Shown: positions 50,829-59,875, counted from the stretch's first letter. The stretch: 64,000 bases of DNA from JACKBJ01 sp964549495 (GCA_964549495.1 CAZJWJ010000002.1:1-64000); one strand, 5' to 3'. A program made the numbers and translations. The notes: generated by a model not told the origin, from the letters alone.

Positions 50829-52678
50829 GCGGAGGTCTCCGAACCTTCGTCCAGCCAGGCCAGTCGATCCAGCGCGGCCTGCAGGTCCTCGTCCGTCCGG
50901 CCAGCCTGCGCCATCTCGGCCGTTCGGAGCAGCTGGGCATAGCGCGAGGTGGGATCGGCCGCCAGGGCCTCGCGCGGTCCTTCTTCGACGATGCGTCCGT
51001 CGGCCAGGATGGCGATGCAGTCCACGCGCCGAAGGGTCTGCAGACGGTGGGCGATCAGGATGGCGCTGCGGCCGGCCATCAGCCGGTCGAGCGCCGCCTG
51101 GACGCGCGCCTCGGTGGCCGGATCCAGCCGCGAGGAGGCCTCGTCGAGGATGACCAGGCCGGGATCGCGCAGGAAGACGCGGGCCAAGGCCAGGAGTTGG
51201 GCCTGGCCGGCCGAGAGGTCGCTCCCGCCCGGCGCGATGGGGCTGTCGAGGCCTTCGGGGAGGCCGGAAAGCCAGGGGGACAGGCCCACCGCGTCCAGGG
51301 CTTCGACGAGGCGCGCGTCGGGCAGATCGGGATCGAAGAAGCTCAGGTTGTCGCGCAGGCTGGCGTGGAAGAGCTGGACGTCCTGGGTCACCAGCGCCAC
51401 CCGGCCGCGGAGGTCGGCCAGGGCCAGCTGGCGCAGGTCGATGCCGGCCAGGCGCAGGCTGCCGGCATCGGGGTCCAGCAGCCGGAAGAGCAGGCGGGTG
51501 AGGCTGGTCTTGCCGCTGCCGGTCCGACCGACCAGCCCGAGATGGCTTCCGGCGGGCAGCTCCAGGTCGATGCCGCGCAGCACCGGCCGGTCGGGCCGGT
51601 AGCCGAAGCGCAGATCCGAGATCGAGAGCGACAGCGCGCCGGCGGGCAGGGGCCGGGGCTCGGCCGGATCGGAGACCGCCGGCTGCTGGGCCTGCAGGCG
51701 GCCGATGCGCGTCAGGGCCGCGCCGGCCTGCTGCAGGTCAGCCGCCTGGCGGGCCAGGGCGTCGATGGGCCCTTGCAGCAGCTGGCTGTAGCGGAAGATC
51801 AGGTAGATCGTGCCCACGCTGATCTGGCCGCCGGCATACAGCCAGGCACCCAGGCCCAGGGTCAGCGCCGTGCCGATGCCCAGCAGCAGGTTGGCGCTGC
51901 TGGCCGAGATCGAGGCGAAGAGGCCGGCGGTGATGCGCTTGCGGGCTGCCCGACGGGTCTGCTCGAAGAAGCCGTGCATCGCGTGCTCGGTCGCGCCGGC
52001 GGCACGCAGGTCCTCGGTGCCGGCCAGGCGTTCCTCGAGGAAGCCGAAGAGATCGGCCTGGGCCGCGCGGTCGGCGTCCCAGCGCCGGCGCCCGGGACCG
52101 GCCAGGAGCCGCAGGAAGAGGATGCCGCCGACGGCCACCAGGCCCAGCAAGGCGCCGATCCGCCAGTCTACCCGCCAGAGCAGGGCCAGCGTGCCGGCCA
52201 GCAGCAGCAGGCTGCCGACCAATTCCAGCAGGAAGCGCGACAGGAAGTTGCCCAGCAGGGCCACGTCGCCGTCGACGCGTTCGATCAGGCTGCCGGGGCG
52301 GTGGCGGTCGTGAAAGCCGGGGCCCAGGGCGAGCAGCCTGCCCAGGAGCTCCTCGCGCAGGCGGTTGGTGCCGCTCTGGGCCAGGTCGGTGGCCAGGTAG
52401 TTGCTGGCCACGAAGAGCAGCTGCACCGCGGCGGCGATGGCCAGGAGGAGCAGGGCCAGTCGCCAGAGCTCGGCCAGGGGCGCGCCTTCCAGGGCGCGAT
52501 CGATGAAGCGCCGCTCGATCTGGGGGCCCAGCAGGTCCAGGCTGATGTCGACGAGCATCAGCAGGCCCAGGAGCAGGGCCCGGCCTCGCTGGGGGGCCAG
52601 ATAGGCGCGCAGCGTGGCGCGATAGGCCGGCGCCGGCGTGGTTCTCCGGTCCTCGGCCGCGCGCGACGACGCGCTCAT
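50825..52678 (-). CDS. ABC exporter half-transporter, catalytic Walker B
   Basis: The protein has 617 residues; ATG 52678 overlaps the ybeY stop as ATGA, and the longer reading frame upstream is the shadow of ybeY. Six membrane helices (ALLLGLLMLVDISLDLLG, LALLLLAIAAAVQLLFVAS, LSRFLLELVGSLLLLAGT) are followed by a nucleotide-binding domain with Walker A GRTGSGKTSLTRLLF, Q loop VTQDVQLFH, signature LSAGQAQLLALAR, Walker B LVILDEASSRLD with the catalytic Glu, and IAHRLQTL. It pairs with the product of 49050-50828. Confidence 0.93.
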   Translation of the reverse strand: MSASSRAAEDRRTTPAPAYRATLRAYLAPQRGRALLLGLLMLVDISLDLLGPQIERRFIDRALEGAPLAELWRLALLLLAIAAAVQLLFVASNYLATDLAQSGTNRLREELLGRLLALGPGFHDRHRPGSLIERVDGDVALLGNFLSRFLLELVGSLLLLAGTLALLWRVDWRIGALLGLVAVGGILFLRLLAGPGRRRWDADRAAQADLFGFLEERLAGTEDLRAAGATEHAMHGFFEQTRRAARKRITAGLFASISASSANLLLGIGTALTLGLGAWLYAGGQISVGTIYLIFRYSQLLQGPIDALARQAADLQQAGAALTRIGRLQAQQPAVSDPAEPRPLPAGALSLSISDLRFGYRPDRPVLRGIDLELPAGSHLGLVGRTGSGKTSLTRLLFRLLDPDAGSLRLAGIDLRQLALADLRGRVALVTQDVQLFHASLRDNLSFFDPDLPDARLVEALDAVGLSPWLSGLPEGLDSPIAPGGSDLSAGQAQLLALARVFLRDPGLVILDEASSRLDPATEARVQAALDRLMAGRSAILIAHRLQTLRRVDCIAILADGRIVEEGPREALAADPTSRYAQLLRTAEMAQAGRTDEDLQAALDRLAWLDEGSETSA

Positions 52679-53154
52679 GCGCCGGCAGGGCGCAGGCCCA
52701 ACTGCGTCTCCAATCGGCGCATGCGCTCGGCGCCTTCTTCGCTCTCGTCCTCGTGGCCCAAGAGGTGCAGCAGGCCGTGGACGGCCAGCAGCCGCAGCTC
52801 GTCCTCCAGGGTCTGGCCTTGACGCTCCGCGCTGCGGGCCGCATAGGGCAGCGAGATCAATACGTCGCCCAGGTTGGCCGTTTCGCCGGCCGGGATGTCT
52901 GCCGGGTCGACCGGAAAGGACAGGACGTCCGTGGGACGGTCGATGCCGCGATGATCGCGGTTGAGCCGATGCAGGGTCGCATCGTCGCAGAGCACCAGCG
53001 CCATCTCGACTTCGGCCGCGACATCGAGCTCGCTCATCACCCGGTCCAGCAAGGCGCCGAGCCCATCGCACAGCGCTTCGGCCTGCAGGCACGCGTGGCC
53101 GTCCAGATTCTCGACCACGACGCGGATGGGCCGCCGCCAGGCGGGATCAGTCAT
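52675..53154 (-). CDS. ybeY: Endoribonuclease YbeY
   Basis: This metal-dependent RNase acts in 16S rRNA 3' maturation and ribosome quality control and has 159 residues. The zinc motif H-x3-H-x5-H is complete in AVHGLLHLLGHEDE, and the family block NRDHRGIDRPTDVLSFP comes before it. It overlaps pgpH by 8 nt and the ABC gene by 4 nt. In many bacteria ybeY follows pgpH and phoH; phoH is missing at this site. Confidence 0.95.
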   Translation of the reverse strand: MTDPAWRRPIRVVVENLDGHACLQAEALCDGLGALLDRVMSELDVAAEVEMALVLCDDATLHRLNRDHRGIDRPTDVLSFPVDPADIPAGETANLGDVLISLPYAARSAERQGQTLEDELRLLAVHGLLHLLGHEDESEEGAERMRRLETQLGLRPAGA

Positions 53155-55345
53155 TCGAGGCCGACGACCGGGACGGCTTGCCGGCCATCGTGGGCGATCC
53201 GTCCTCGGCCCTGGTCTCCTGGCCCCGGCGCGCGCCCTCCGGATACTGGACGCGGGGATGGTACATGCTCTGCAGGGTCGCCACGAAGCTGCGGCGGATC
53301 CGGCGCAGATCGCGCAGGGTCAGGTTGCTGTCCTCCAGCTGGCCGCCGTAGAGCCGGTCGAGGATGATCTTCTCGACCACCTCGTCGATCTCCTGATTGG
53401 ACTGCGGGTTGCGGGCGCGCACCGCGGCCTCGGATCCGTCGGCCAGCATCAGGATGGCGGTCTCGCGCGACTGCGGCCGCGGACCCGGGTAGCGATAGTC
53501 GGCGATCTGGACCCGATCCTCGCCTTGCTGCTCGATGGCGCGGTGTAGGAAGTAGGCCACCTTCATCGTGCCATGGTGCTGGCGGATGTAGTCGATGACC
53601 AGCTCGGGCAGGTGGTGTTCGTGGGCCAGTCGCTCACCCTCGGTGACGTGTTCGATGATGATGGCCGCGCTGGTGGCGGGGTCCAGCTCGTCGTGCGGGT
53701 TGACGCCGCCCAGCTGGTTCTCGACGAAGAAGGCCGGCCGCAGGGTCTTACCCACGTCGTGGTAGTAGGCGCCGGCCCGGACCTGCAGCGGATCGGCACC
53801 GATGCTGCTGGCGGCGGCTTCGGCCAGATTGGAGAGCACCACCGAATGCTGATAGGTGCCCGGAGCGCGCATCTGGAGCTCGCGCAGGAGGGGCGCGTCC
53901 GGCCGCATCAACTCCAGGAGCTGGAAGGAGGTGGTCACGCCGAAGAGGGATCCGGCGGCCAGGACGGCCAGGGCCGTCAGGCCCGTGGCGAGGGCGGCCT
54001 GGGCTAGGGCCAGGCCGGCGATCTCTGCCAGCTGCTCGTTGGCGGCAAGAGGCTGCGTGAGCTGACTGCCCACGGCCACGGCAAGTCCGCTGCCGGCCAC
54101 GGCAAGGCCGGCCCAGAGAAAGGCCTTGAGGCGCTCGATGCGATCGAGCACGATGGCGCCGGCAAGCCCGCCGAGCAGGAAGTAGAGCAGTACCTCCACG
54201 CTGGCGCCATCCAGCAAGCCGATGCTGGCGGCGACCAGGAGGGCGGAGAGCAATCCCAGCTCCAGGCCCAAGAGCACCGTGGTGGTCATGGCCACTGCGG
54301 TGGCCGGATAGACGTAGATCAAGGAAGCGGAGCCGCCGACCAGCAGCCGTCCACCGGCCACGATGACCAGCATCAAGAGCGCGGTCAGTCCCAAGGGGCG
54401 GGGATGATCGAGCAAGGCGGGCCGCCAGCGTGCCAGCAGGACGCCCAGGATGCCCACCAGGGTAAGGGCGAGGAGCAGGTCGGCCAAGGCCTGCCGCCAG
54501 CTGAAGGCGCCGGGCAGGAGACCGAATTGGGCCAGGGCCTCGTACTGGGCCGGCCCGACGATGTCCCCCTCGCGAACGATGGTGCGCCCGGCCACGAACC
54601 GCTCCTCCACGGCCTCGGTGCTCTCGCGGGCTTCCTGGCGCCGGGCTTCGGTGGCCTCTTCGTCGACGATGCGATTGGCCACCACGAAGCCCGCGGCCAG
54701 GTCGGCCACCAGCCGCGCTTCCTCGGCGCCCATCTGCGGGTCGACTTCGTTGACCAGCTCGCGTCGCACGCCGGCCAGATCCTCGTCGCGGATGTACTGC
54801 CGCAGGGCTTGCACCACCACTCGCCGCACCTCGTCGGCCGCGTCCTGCCATTCGGCGGGAGCCAGGCGGCCATCCGGTCCGGCGCCCAGGATCAGATCGA
54901 GCTGATCCTGACTCAAGCGCTCGAACTCGGAGAAGCCTTGCACCCAGCGACGCTTGCTCTCGACGGATTCGGGAGAGCCGCGCAGCATGGTCACGTGGGA
55001 CAGGATGCCCTGGGCGCGGTCGACCTGGCGGCCGCCGATGTCCGAGTCCACCCGGTAGACCGGGGCGACCGCGGCGGCACGCCGATCGCGCTCGGCCTGT
55101 GTCGAGATCTCGCTGACGTACTGCTTGGTGAAGGGGGCGGCGAAGTCGCGCGGGCTGGGCGAGCCGATCTCGATGGGGCTGCTGCTGCTCTCGCCCGGCA
55201 AGGCGTGCACGGCAGCGATACCCAGCGCTAGGACCAAGCCGATGGCCAAAGAGATTTGACGCTTTCGCGAAGCAAGCCAGAAGCGGGGATCGGAGAGTGT
55301 GGGGACGGCGGGGGAGGGCTCCCCGGGTCGCGGATCTGGGCTCAC
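53147..55345 (-). CDS. pgpH: 7TM-HD cyclic-di-AMP phosphodiesterase
   Basis: The protein has 732 residues, starting at GTG 55345. An N-terminal membrane helix (RQISLAIGLVLALGIAAVHAL) precedes an extracellular domain of about 230 residues (SPIEIGSPSPRDFAAPFTKQ), then seven membrane helices, then the cytosolic HD domain: ELQMRAPGTYQHSVVLSNLA, AYYHDVGKTLRPAFFVENQ, IIIEHVTEGERLAHEHHLP, IRQHHGTMKVAYF and LMLADGSEAAVRA. The order matches PgpH, which breaks c-di-AMP to pApA. It follows yqeY by 10 nt and overlaps ybeY by 8 nt. A LysM/M23 hydrolase, a common c-di-AMP target class, is nearby. Confidence 0.93.
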   Translation of the reverse strand: MSPDPRPGEPSPAVPTLSDPRFWLASRKRQISLAIGLVLALGIAAVHALPGESSSSPIEIGSPSPRDFAAPFTKQYVSEISTQAERDRRAAAVAPVYRVDSDIGGRQVDRAQGILSHVTMLRGSPESVESKRRWVQGFSEFERLSQDQLDLILGAGPDGRLAPAEWQDAADEVRRVVVQALRQYIRDEDLAGVRRELVNEVDPQMGAEEARLVADLAAGFVVANRIVDEEATEARRQEARESTEAVEERFVAGRTIVREGDIVGPAQYEALAQFGLLPGAFSWRQALADLLLALTLVGILGVLLARWRPALLDHPRPLGLTALLMLVIVAGGRLLVGGSASLIYVYPATAVAMTTTVLLGLELGLLSALLVAASIGLLDGASVEVLLYFLLGGLAGAIVLDRIERLKAFLWAGLAVAGSGLAVAVGSQLTQPLAANEQLAEIAGLALAQAALATGLTALAVLAAGSLFGVTTSFQLLELMRPDAPLLRELQMRAPGTYQHSVVLSNLAEAAASSIGADPLQVRAGAYYHDVGKTLRPAFFVENQLGGVNPHDELDPATSAAIIIEHVTEGERLAHEHHLPELVIDYIRQHHGTMKVAYFLHRAIEQQGEDRVQIADYRYPGPRPQSRETAILMLADGSEAAVRARNPQSNQEIDEVVEKIILDRLYGGQLEDSNLTLRDLRRIRRSFVATLQSMYHPRVQYPEGARRGQETRAEDGSPTMAGKPSRSSASND

Positions 55346-55355
55346 GTCGTCGGTC

Positions 55356-55832
55356 TTAGGAAGCCAGCAGCCGTCGCACCACGGCGCTGACGAGCTTGCC
55401 GTCGGCTCGACCTTCGAGGGACTGCATCAAGGGGCCCATCACCTTGCCCATGTCCGATGGGCCCTCGGCGCCGACGTCGGCGATCTGCTCGCGCGCGGCG
55501 GCCTCGATCTCCTCCTCGCTCATTTGTTTCGGCAGGTAGGACTCGATGATGGCCAACTCGGTCTCCTCGACGGCGACCAGATCGTCTCGTCCACCCTCGC
55601 GGTAGAGCGCGATGGACTCGCGGCGCTGTTTGGCTTGCTTCTGCAAGACGCCGAGCACCGTGGCTTCATCCAGCGACTGTCCGCGTTGAAGCTGGCCCAG
55701 TCGAACCGCCTCCATCTCCGCCGTCTTGATGGCGGCGCGCAGCGAGCGCAGGGTGCGCTTCCGGTCCTCGTCGCCTCGGCGCATGGCCTCGGTGAGCTCG
55801 CTTGCGATGCGCGTTTCGAGCCGTTCGTTCAT
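55356..55832 (-). CDS. yqeY: GatB/YqeY domain protein
   Basis: The protein has 158 residues. Of two near ATGs, 55832 has the better spacing (7 nt) to GGGAGGG. The family blocks are ELTEAMRRGDEDRKRTLRSL, SYLPKQMSEEEIEAAA and GKVMGPLMQSLEGRADGKLV. YqeY proteins share the tail domain of the amidotransferase subunit GatB and probably bind tRNA; the exact role is unknown. It is the first gene of the operon that runs to 49050, after an extended -10 promoter. Confidence 0.93.
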   Translation of the reverse strand: MNERLETRIASELTEAMRRGDEDRKRTLRSLRAAIKTAEMEAVRLGQLQRGQSLDEATVLGVLQKQAKQRRESIALYREGGRDDLVAVEETELAIIESYLPKQMSEEEIEAAAREQIADVGAEGPSDMGKVMGPLMQSLEGRADGKLVSAVVRRLLAS

Positions 55833-55859
55833 GATCATGCCCTCCCAAGCAGGAAGGAC

Positions 55860-55865
55860 ATTATA
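55860..55865 (-). promoter_or_regulatory. Extended -10 promoter (TGGTATAAT) for yqeY-pgpH-ybeY-ABC
   Basis: The consensus TATAAT (minus strand, 55865-55860) is preceded by TGG, an extended -10 that explains the missing -35 box. The mRNA would start about 20-25 nt before ATG 55832. Confidence 0.65.
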
Positions 55866-55925
55866 CCATTCACGTGGGTGGGTCGCGCCTCGAGCTCGGG
55901 GGCTGGGCCTCCGCGGCCGTGCGGA

Positions 55926-57233
55926 TCAGGGGCAAGCGCCGAGGGCGCAGGGATTCTGGGGCACGCCGTTGAGTCGTACTTCCAGGTGGAGGTGGGGGCC
56001 CGTGCAGCGGCCACCGGCACCATAGGTACAGCCGATGCCGCCGATCACCTGGCCGCGCTGGACGGTCGCGCCGGGATTGACGCCGACCGAGTTCATGTGG
56101 GCATAGAGTGATTCGAAGCCGTTGCCGTGGTCGATGATCACGGCCCGGCCGGCCCATTGGTACCAGCCGGCGTACTTGACCACACCGCTGTCGATCGCGT
56201 AGATCGGCGAACCGGTGCGATTGGCGATGTCGATCGCCCGGTGCCAGCGGTGATAGCCCTGGGTAAGCCGGCCGGAGGCGCCGACGTAGAAGCTGCCCGA
56301 GCCGACCACCGTGCCCAACACGTTGCTGGCCGCCCAGCCACCGGCGCCGCGCGGCACGATCAGGTCGCGGTAGCTGGGGATCTTGATCTCCATCTCGCCT
56401 TCGGGTACCACCAGCTCCGCGCCGACCACCAGGCCATCCCCGACCGACTGCAAGCCGTTGGCCTCGTAGGCCACGATCTGCTCCGGCGTCGACTTGTAGG
56501 TCTCGGCGATGTCGGCCAGGCTGTCGCCCTCCTGGACCACATGGACCACGGCCTTCATCGGCAGCACCGTCAGCTCGTCACCCACCGACAGGTCGTGTGG
56601 CTTCTCGCGGATCTTGGGATTGGCGAAGAGCAACCAGATCGGTTCGATGCCGAAGCGCGCCGCGATGTTGGTGACCGTGTCCCCGCGCACCACGCGATAG
56701 GACTCCGGTTCGTCCCAGGGCAAGAGCGAGGGATGGGCCTCGACGATGGCGCCGGGCGAGACGAAGCCCGGACGGTCGTCCAGGTCCGAGATCGCCGCGA
56801 CCGCAGCGCCCGAGCGGGCGCCGATCACCGAGTCGGGCACGAAGCTGCGCGCTCGTTGGGCCCAATCGCTCAAGGGTCGGTCGACGGTTACCGCCGCGGC
56901 GGACCGGCCGCTCGATGGCAGGTTGGAGACCGCGAAGACGGCCAGGGTCAGGACCAGCACGATCGCGTGGGCCGCGAAGCGCCACATGATCGGCGAATCC
57001 AGATCGACCAGGCGGGTCAAGAGACGCCAGCGCCGGGCCAACCACTCCTCGGAGGCGGGCCGCAGCGAGGGGATGCTGGGCACCGTCACCAGGTTGGACG
57101 GGAGACCGAGGCTGGGGAGCGAACGCAGACGCTCGGCCGCCCCGAGGGGTTCGGGTGCCGGGATCCGCTCGATGATCTCGCGCGAGGGCCGTGCGCGCAG
57201 CGCGCGCCGATCCTGACTGAGATGGGTTGCCAA
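55926..57233 (-). CDS. Membrane-anchored LysM / M23 peptidoglycan hydrolase
   Basis: The protein has 435 residues and starts at TTG 57233, spaced correctly from AAGGA; the codon just before it is an in-frame stop. A cytosolic N-terminus of about 95 residues precedes one membrane helix (FAAHAIVLVLTLAVFAVSNL). Two LysM domains follow (ESYRVVRGDTVTNIAARFGI and VVHVVQEGDSLADIAETYKS), then an M23 metallopeptidase: WHRAIDIANRTGSPIYA, GWYQWAGRAVIIDHGNG, YAHMNSVGVNPGATVQRGQVIG and GPHLHLEVRLNG with the His ligands. It cuts peptide cross-links in peptidoglycan. It has its own strong promoter and a long leader. Confidence 0.92.
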   Translation of the reverse strand: MATHLSQDRRALRARPSREIIERIPAPEPLGAAERLRSLPSLGLPSNLVTVPSIPSLRPASEEWLARRWRLLTRLVDLDSPIMWRFAAHAIVLVLTLAVFAVSNLPSSGRSAAAVTVDRPLSDWAQRARSFVPDSVIGARSGAAVAAISDLDDRPGFVSPGAIVEAHPSLLPWDEPESYRVVRGDTVTNIAARFGIEPIWLLFANPKIREKPHDLSVGDELTVLPMKAVVHVVQEGDSLADIAETYKSTPEQIVAYEANGLQSVGDGLVVGAELVVPEGEMEIKIPSYRDLIVPRGAGGWAASNVLGTVVGSGSFYVGASGRLTQGYHRWHRAIDIANRTGSPIYAIDSGVVKYAGWYQWAGRAVIIDHGNGFESLYAHMNSVGVNPGATVQRGQVIGGIGCTYGAGGRCTGPHLHLEVRLNGVPQNPCALGACP

Positions 57234-57561
57234 TCACATGTCCTTCGGCTCGGTACCCGATCCCCTTCGGGAGGTCGCACCGACGCGGCGCGATCTCGTA
57301 GGGCAGGCGAGGGGCTCGGGACCCGGCGGCCGGCTCGGAGGCTGGAAAGACGTCTCCATACCGGCCGAGCACTCCGCGTCGAGATCTCGACGCGACATGC
57401 CCGGTGAACTGCGGGAGGGATTTATAGGGTCGAAAGAGGGCCGAGTCAACTTCTCGGAGCGCGATCCGGGGCTTCCCGACCGGCGCTTTCCCCACGCCCA
57501 TCCTACGCTCACCCGACGCAGGCCGGGCAGCCTGGACGAACCCGCTCGTCGATCGAGGCCT
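57234..57561 (-). other. Long leader of the M23 gene with a perfect 20-bp palindrome
   Basis: This gene-free stretch holds the promoter at 57449-57421, then a transcript leader of about 180 nt. In the leader CGCGTCGAGATCTCGACGCG (57375-57394) is a perfect palindrome, and further GC-rich pairings are possible. I see no known riboswitch consensus. The remainder, toward the rho stop, shows nothing. Confidence 0.5.
57421..57449 (-). promoter_or_regulatory. Sigma-70 type promoter of the LysM/M23 gene
   Basis: On the minus strand TTGACT (57449-57444) and TATAAA (57426-57421) are exactly 17 nt apart, the best match to the standard housekeeping promoter in the window. Transcription would begin near 57414. 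Confidence 0.75.
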
Positions 57562-58815
57562 TCAGGGCTGGTCGGCGTGAATGGTGGCCAGGAACTCTTG
57601 ATTGCTCTCGGTGCGCTGCATGCGCTCGATCACCGCCTCGATGGCCTGGGCGCCGCCGCCCATCATGTCGACCATGCGCCGGACCAGCCAGACCCGCTCG
57701 AGCGTTTCCGGCTCGATGAGCAGGTCCTCGCGCCGAGTGCTGGACTTCTCGATGTCGATGGCCGGATAGACCCGGCGCTCGGCCAGATGGCGGCTGAGAA
57801 CCAGCTCCATGTTGCCGGTGCCCTTGAACTCCTCGTAGATCACGTCATCCATGCGGCTGCCGGTCTCGACCAGGCAGGTGGCGACGATGGTCAGGCTGCC
57901 CCCGTCCTCGATCTTGCGCGCCGCGCCGAAGAAATGCTTGGGCGGGAAGAGCGCGGCCGGGTCCATGCCGCCGGAGAGGGTACGGCCGCTCTGGGGTACG
58001 ACCAGGTTGTAGGCCCGCGTCAGCCGGGTGATCGAGTCGAGCAAGATGACCACGTCACGACCGTGCTCGACCAGGCGCTTGCCGCGTTCGAGGGCCATCT
58101 CGGCCACCCGCACATGATCGCTGATCGGCTCGTCGAAGGTCGAGCTGTAGACCTCGGCCTCGACGGAGCGGTCCATGTCGGTGACCTCTTCGGGCCGCTC
58201 GCCGATCAGCACCACCATCAGGTGCACGTCGAGCTCGTTCTGGCTGACGCCGTTGGCGATGTCCTTGAGGATGGTGGTCTTGCCGGCCTTCGGCGGCGAG
58301 ACGATCAGTCCTCGCTGGCCCCGCCCGATGGGCGAGAGGAGATCGATCAGCCGCGTGGAGATGTGGTCAGGCTCGGTCTCCAGGTTCAGGCGCTGGTTGG
58401 GGAAGATCGGCACCAGGTCCTCGAACTTGGGCCGTGTCTTGGTGGCATCCGGATTCAGGCCGTTGACCGCCTCGACGCGCAAGAGACCGTAGTACTTCTC
58501 GTTCTCCTTGGGGGGCCGCACCTGGCCGATGACCATGTCTCCGGTGCGCAAGGCAAAGCGCCGGATCTGGGACTGGCTGACGTAGACGTCCTCGTCGCCC
58601 GGCTTGACGTTCTGGGAGCGCAGGAAGCCGATTCCGTCCTGCACGATCTCCAGCACGCCGCCGCCGAAGATCAGGCCGCGCCGCTCGGCGTTGGCGCGCA
58701 GGAGACGGAAGACCAACTCGGTCTTCTTGAGCCGCTCGGCCTGGGGGATGTCGAAGTCGCCGGCCATCTGGCGCAGCTCATCGGTGCTCTTCGACTCGAG
58801 TTCGGCGATGTGCAA
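57562..58815 (-). CDS. rho: Transcription termination factor Rho
   Basis: Rho, 417 residues, is the hexameric RNA helicase that ends transcription. The N-terminal Rho-N region (ELESKSTDELRQMAGDFDIP) is followed by the RNA-binding cold-shock domain (GVLEIVQDGIGFLRS, DVYVSQSQIRRFALRTGD). Walker A is VSPPKAGKTTILKD, Walker B VVILLDSITRL, with the Q and R loops SGGMDPAALFPPKHF and EEFKGTGNMEL. The annotated start is TTG 58815 without a clear ribosome-binding site; no ATG is available just upstream. It lies 64 nt after glpX. The presence of Rho fits with the lack of U tracts behind hairpins in this window. Confidence 0.96.
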   Translation of the reverse strand: MHIAELESKSTDELRQMAGDFDIPQAERLKKTELVFRLLRANAERRGLIFGGGVLEIVQDGIGFLRSQNVKPGDEDVYVSQSQIRRFALRTGDMVIGQVRPPKENEKYYGLLRVEAVNGLNPDATKTRPKFEDLVPIFPNQRLNLETEPDHISTRLIDLLSPIGRGQRGLIVSPPKAGKTTILKDIANGVSQNELDVHLMVVLIGERPEEVTDMDRSVEAEVYSSTFDEPISDHVRVAEMALERGKRLVEHGRDVVILLDSITRLTRAYNLVVPQSGRTLSGGMDPAALFPPKHFFGAARKIEDGGSLTIVATCLVETGSRMDDVIYEEFKGTGNMELVLSRHLAERRVYPAIDIEKSSTRREDLLIEPETLERVWLVRRMVDMMGGGAQAIEAVIERMQRTESNQEFLATIHADQP

Positions 58816-58879
58816 GGTAGCGTGCTCCGGTCGCGTGGCGCGGGCCGGCCGCGCCTGTCGGCGGTCGATTCGGGCCCGA

Positions 58880-59875
58880 TCAGCTGGCGTCGTAGGCGAC
58901 CTGGCTGATCTGCATCAGCTTGTCCCAGTGATGCCGTGCGTCGATGGTGCGCACCGTGCCCGAGCGCGAGCGCATGACCACCGATTGGGTGGTGGCGCCA
59001 TTGCCATGGTAGTGAACGCCATCGAGCAGCTCGCCGTCGGTGATGCCGGTGGCGGCGAAGAAGACGTTGTCGCTGGAGACCAGATCGTCGGTGGTCAACA
59101 CGCGCGAGAGGTCGTAGCCGGCCGCCTCGGCCTTGCGCGCCTCGTTCTCGTCGCGCGGCCACAGGCGACCCTGGATGCTGCCGCCGAGGCATTTCAGCGC
59201 GCAGGCGGCGATCACGCCCTCCGGCGTGCCGCCGATGCCCATCAACACGTCCACGCCGGTGCGCTCGACGGCGGCCATGATCGCGCCGGCAACGTCGCCG
59301 TCGGTGATCAGCCGGATGCGCGCCCCGGTGGCGCGGATGTCCTCGATGAGCTTGGCGTGGCGCGGTCGGTCCAGGACGACCACCGTCAGGTCATCCAGGT
59401 CCTTGCGCTTGGCCTGCGCGATGCCGCGCAGGTTGGCCTCGACCGGAGCGTTGAGGTCGATGGCGCCGGCGGCATCGGGGCCGACGGCGATCTTGTCCAT
59501 GTAGAAGACCGGGCCGGGATCGAACATCGAGCCGCGTTCGGCCACGCCGACGACCGCCAGGGCGTTCGGCCGCCCCAGGGCCAGGAGCCGGGTGCCGTCG
59601 ACAGGATCGACGGCCACGTCGACCTGGGGTCCGTTGCCGGTGCCCACCTGCTCGCCGTTGAAGAGCATCGGGGCCTCGTCCTTCTCGCCTTCGCCGATGA
59701 CCACAACGCCATCGCAGTCGACCGTGCGCAGCATCAGGCGCATGGCGTCGACGGCCGCTTGGTCGCCGGCCTCTTTCTCGCCGCGGCCCATCCAGCGGCC
59801 GGCAGCCAGCGCGGCCGACTCGGTGACGCGGGCGAGCTCGAGGGCGAGGTTTCGATCCGGGGCGGACTGGGCCAT
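58880..59875 (-). CDS. glpX: Class II fructose-1,6-bisphosphatase (GlpX type)
   Basis: The enzyme has 331 residues and catalyses the gluconeogenic step fructose-1,6-bisphosphate to fructose-6-phosphate. ATG 59875 lies 8 nt after AGGAG. Signature blocks are GEGEKDEAPMLFNGEQVG, DVAVDPVDGTRLLALG, ITDGDVAGAIMAAVE and MGIGGTPEGVIAACALKCLGG. It precedes rho with 64 nt between and is transcribed from a TATAAT promoter at 59998-59993. A bifunctional FBPase/SBPase role is known in the family and cannot be told from sequence. Confidence 0.95.
   Translation of the reverse strand: MAQSAPDRNLALELARVTESAALAAGRWMGRGEKEAGDQAAVDAMRLMLRTVDCDGVVVIGEGEKDEAPMLFNGEQVGTGNGPQVDVAVDPVDGTRLLALGRPNALAVVGVAERGSMFDPGPVFYMDKIAVGPDAAGAIDLNAPVEANLRGIAQAKRKDLDDLTVVVLDRPRHAKLIEDIRATGARIRLITDGDVAGAIMAAVERTGVDVLMGIGGTPEGVIAACALKCLGGSIQGRLWPRDENEARKAEAAGYDLSRVLTTDDLVSSDNVFFAATGITDGELLDGVHYHGNGATTQSVVMRSRSGTVRTIDARHHWDKLMQISQVAYDAS

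Noticed and set aside
48918..50942. Open frame of 674 codons on the plus strand opposite the ABC gene
   Set aside because: The residues (Gln/Gly/Asp-rich, no motifs) are those expected from the complement of a high-GC gene; the ABC transporter on the minus strand has all its motifs.
52679..53092. N-terminal extension of the second ABC half-transporter
   Set aside because: The extra 138 residues are Arg/Gly/Pro-rich shadow of ybeY; ATG 52678 overlaps the ybeY stop as expected for coupling.
57234..57420. c-di-AMP (ydaO-type) riboswitch
   Set aside because: The position and the target gene fit, but the conserved sequence blocks could not be found by eye, so it is noted only as a possible structured leader.
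57234..57512. 92-codon frame in the leader of the M23 gene
   Set aside because: No ribosome-binding site, Arg/Ser/Pro-rich sequence without a pattern, and it lies inside the transcript leader after a strong promoter.
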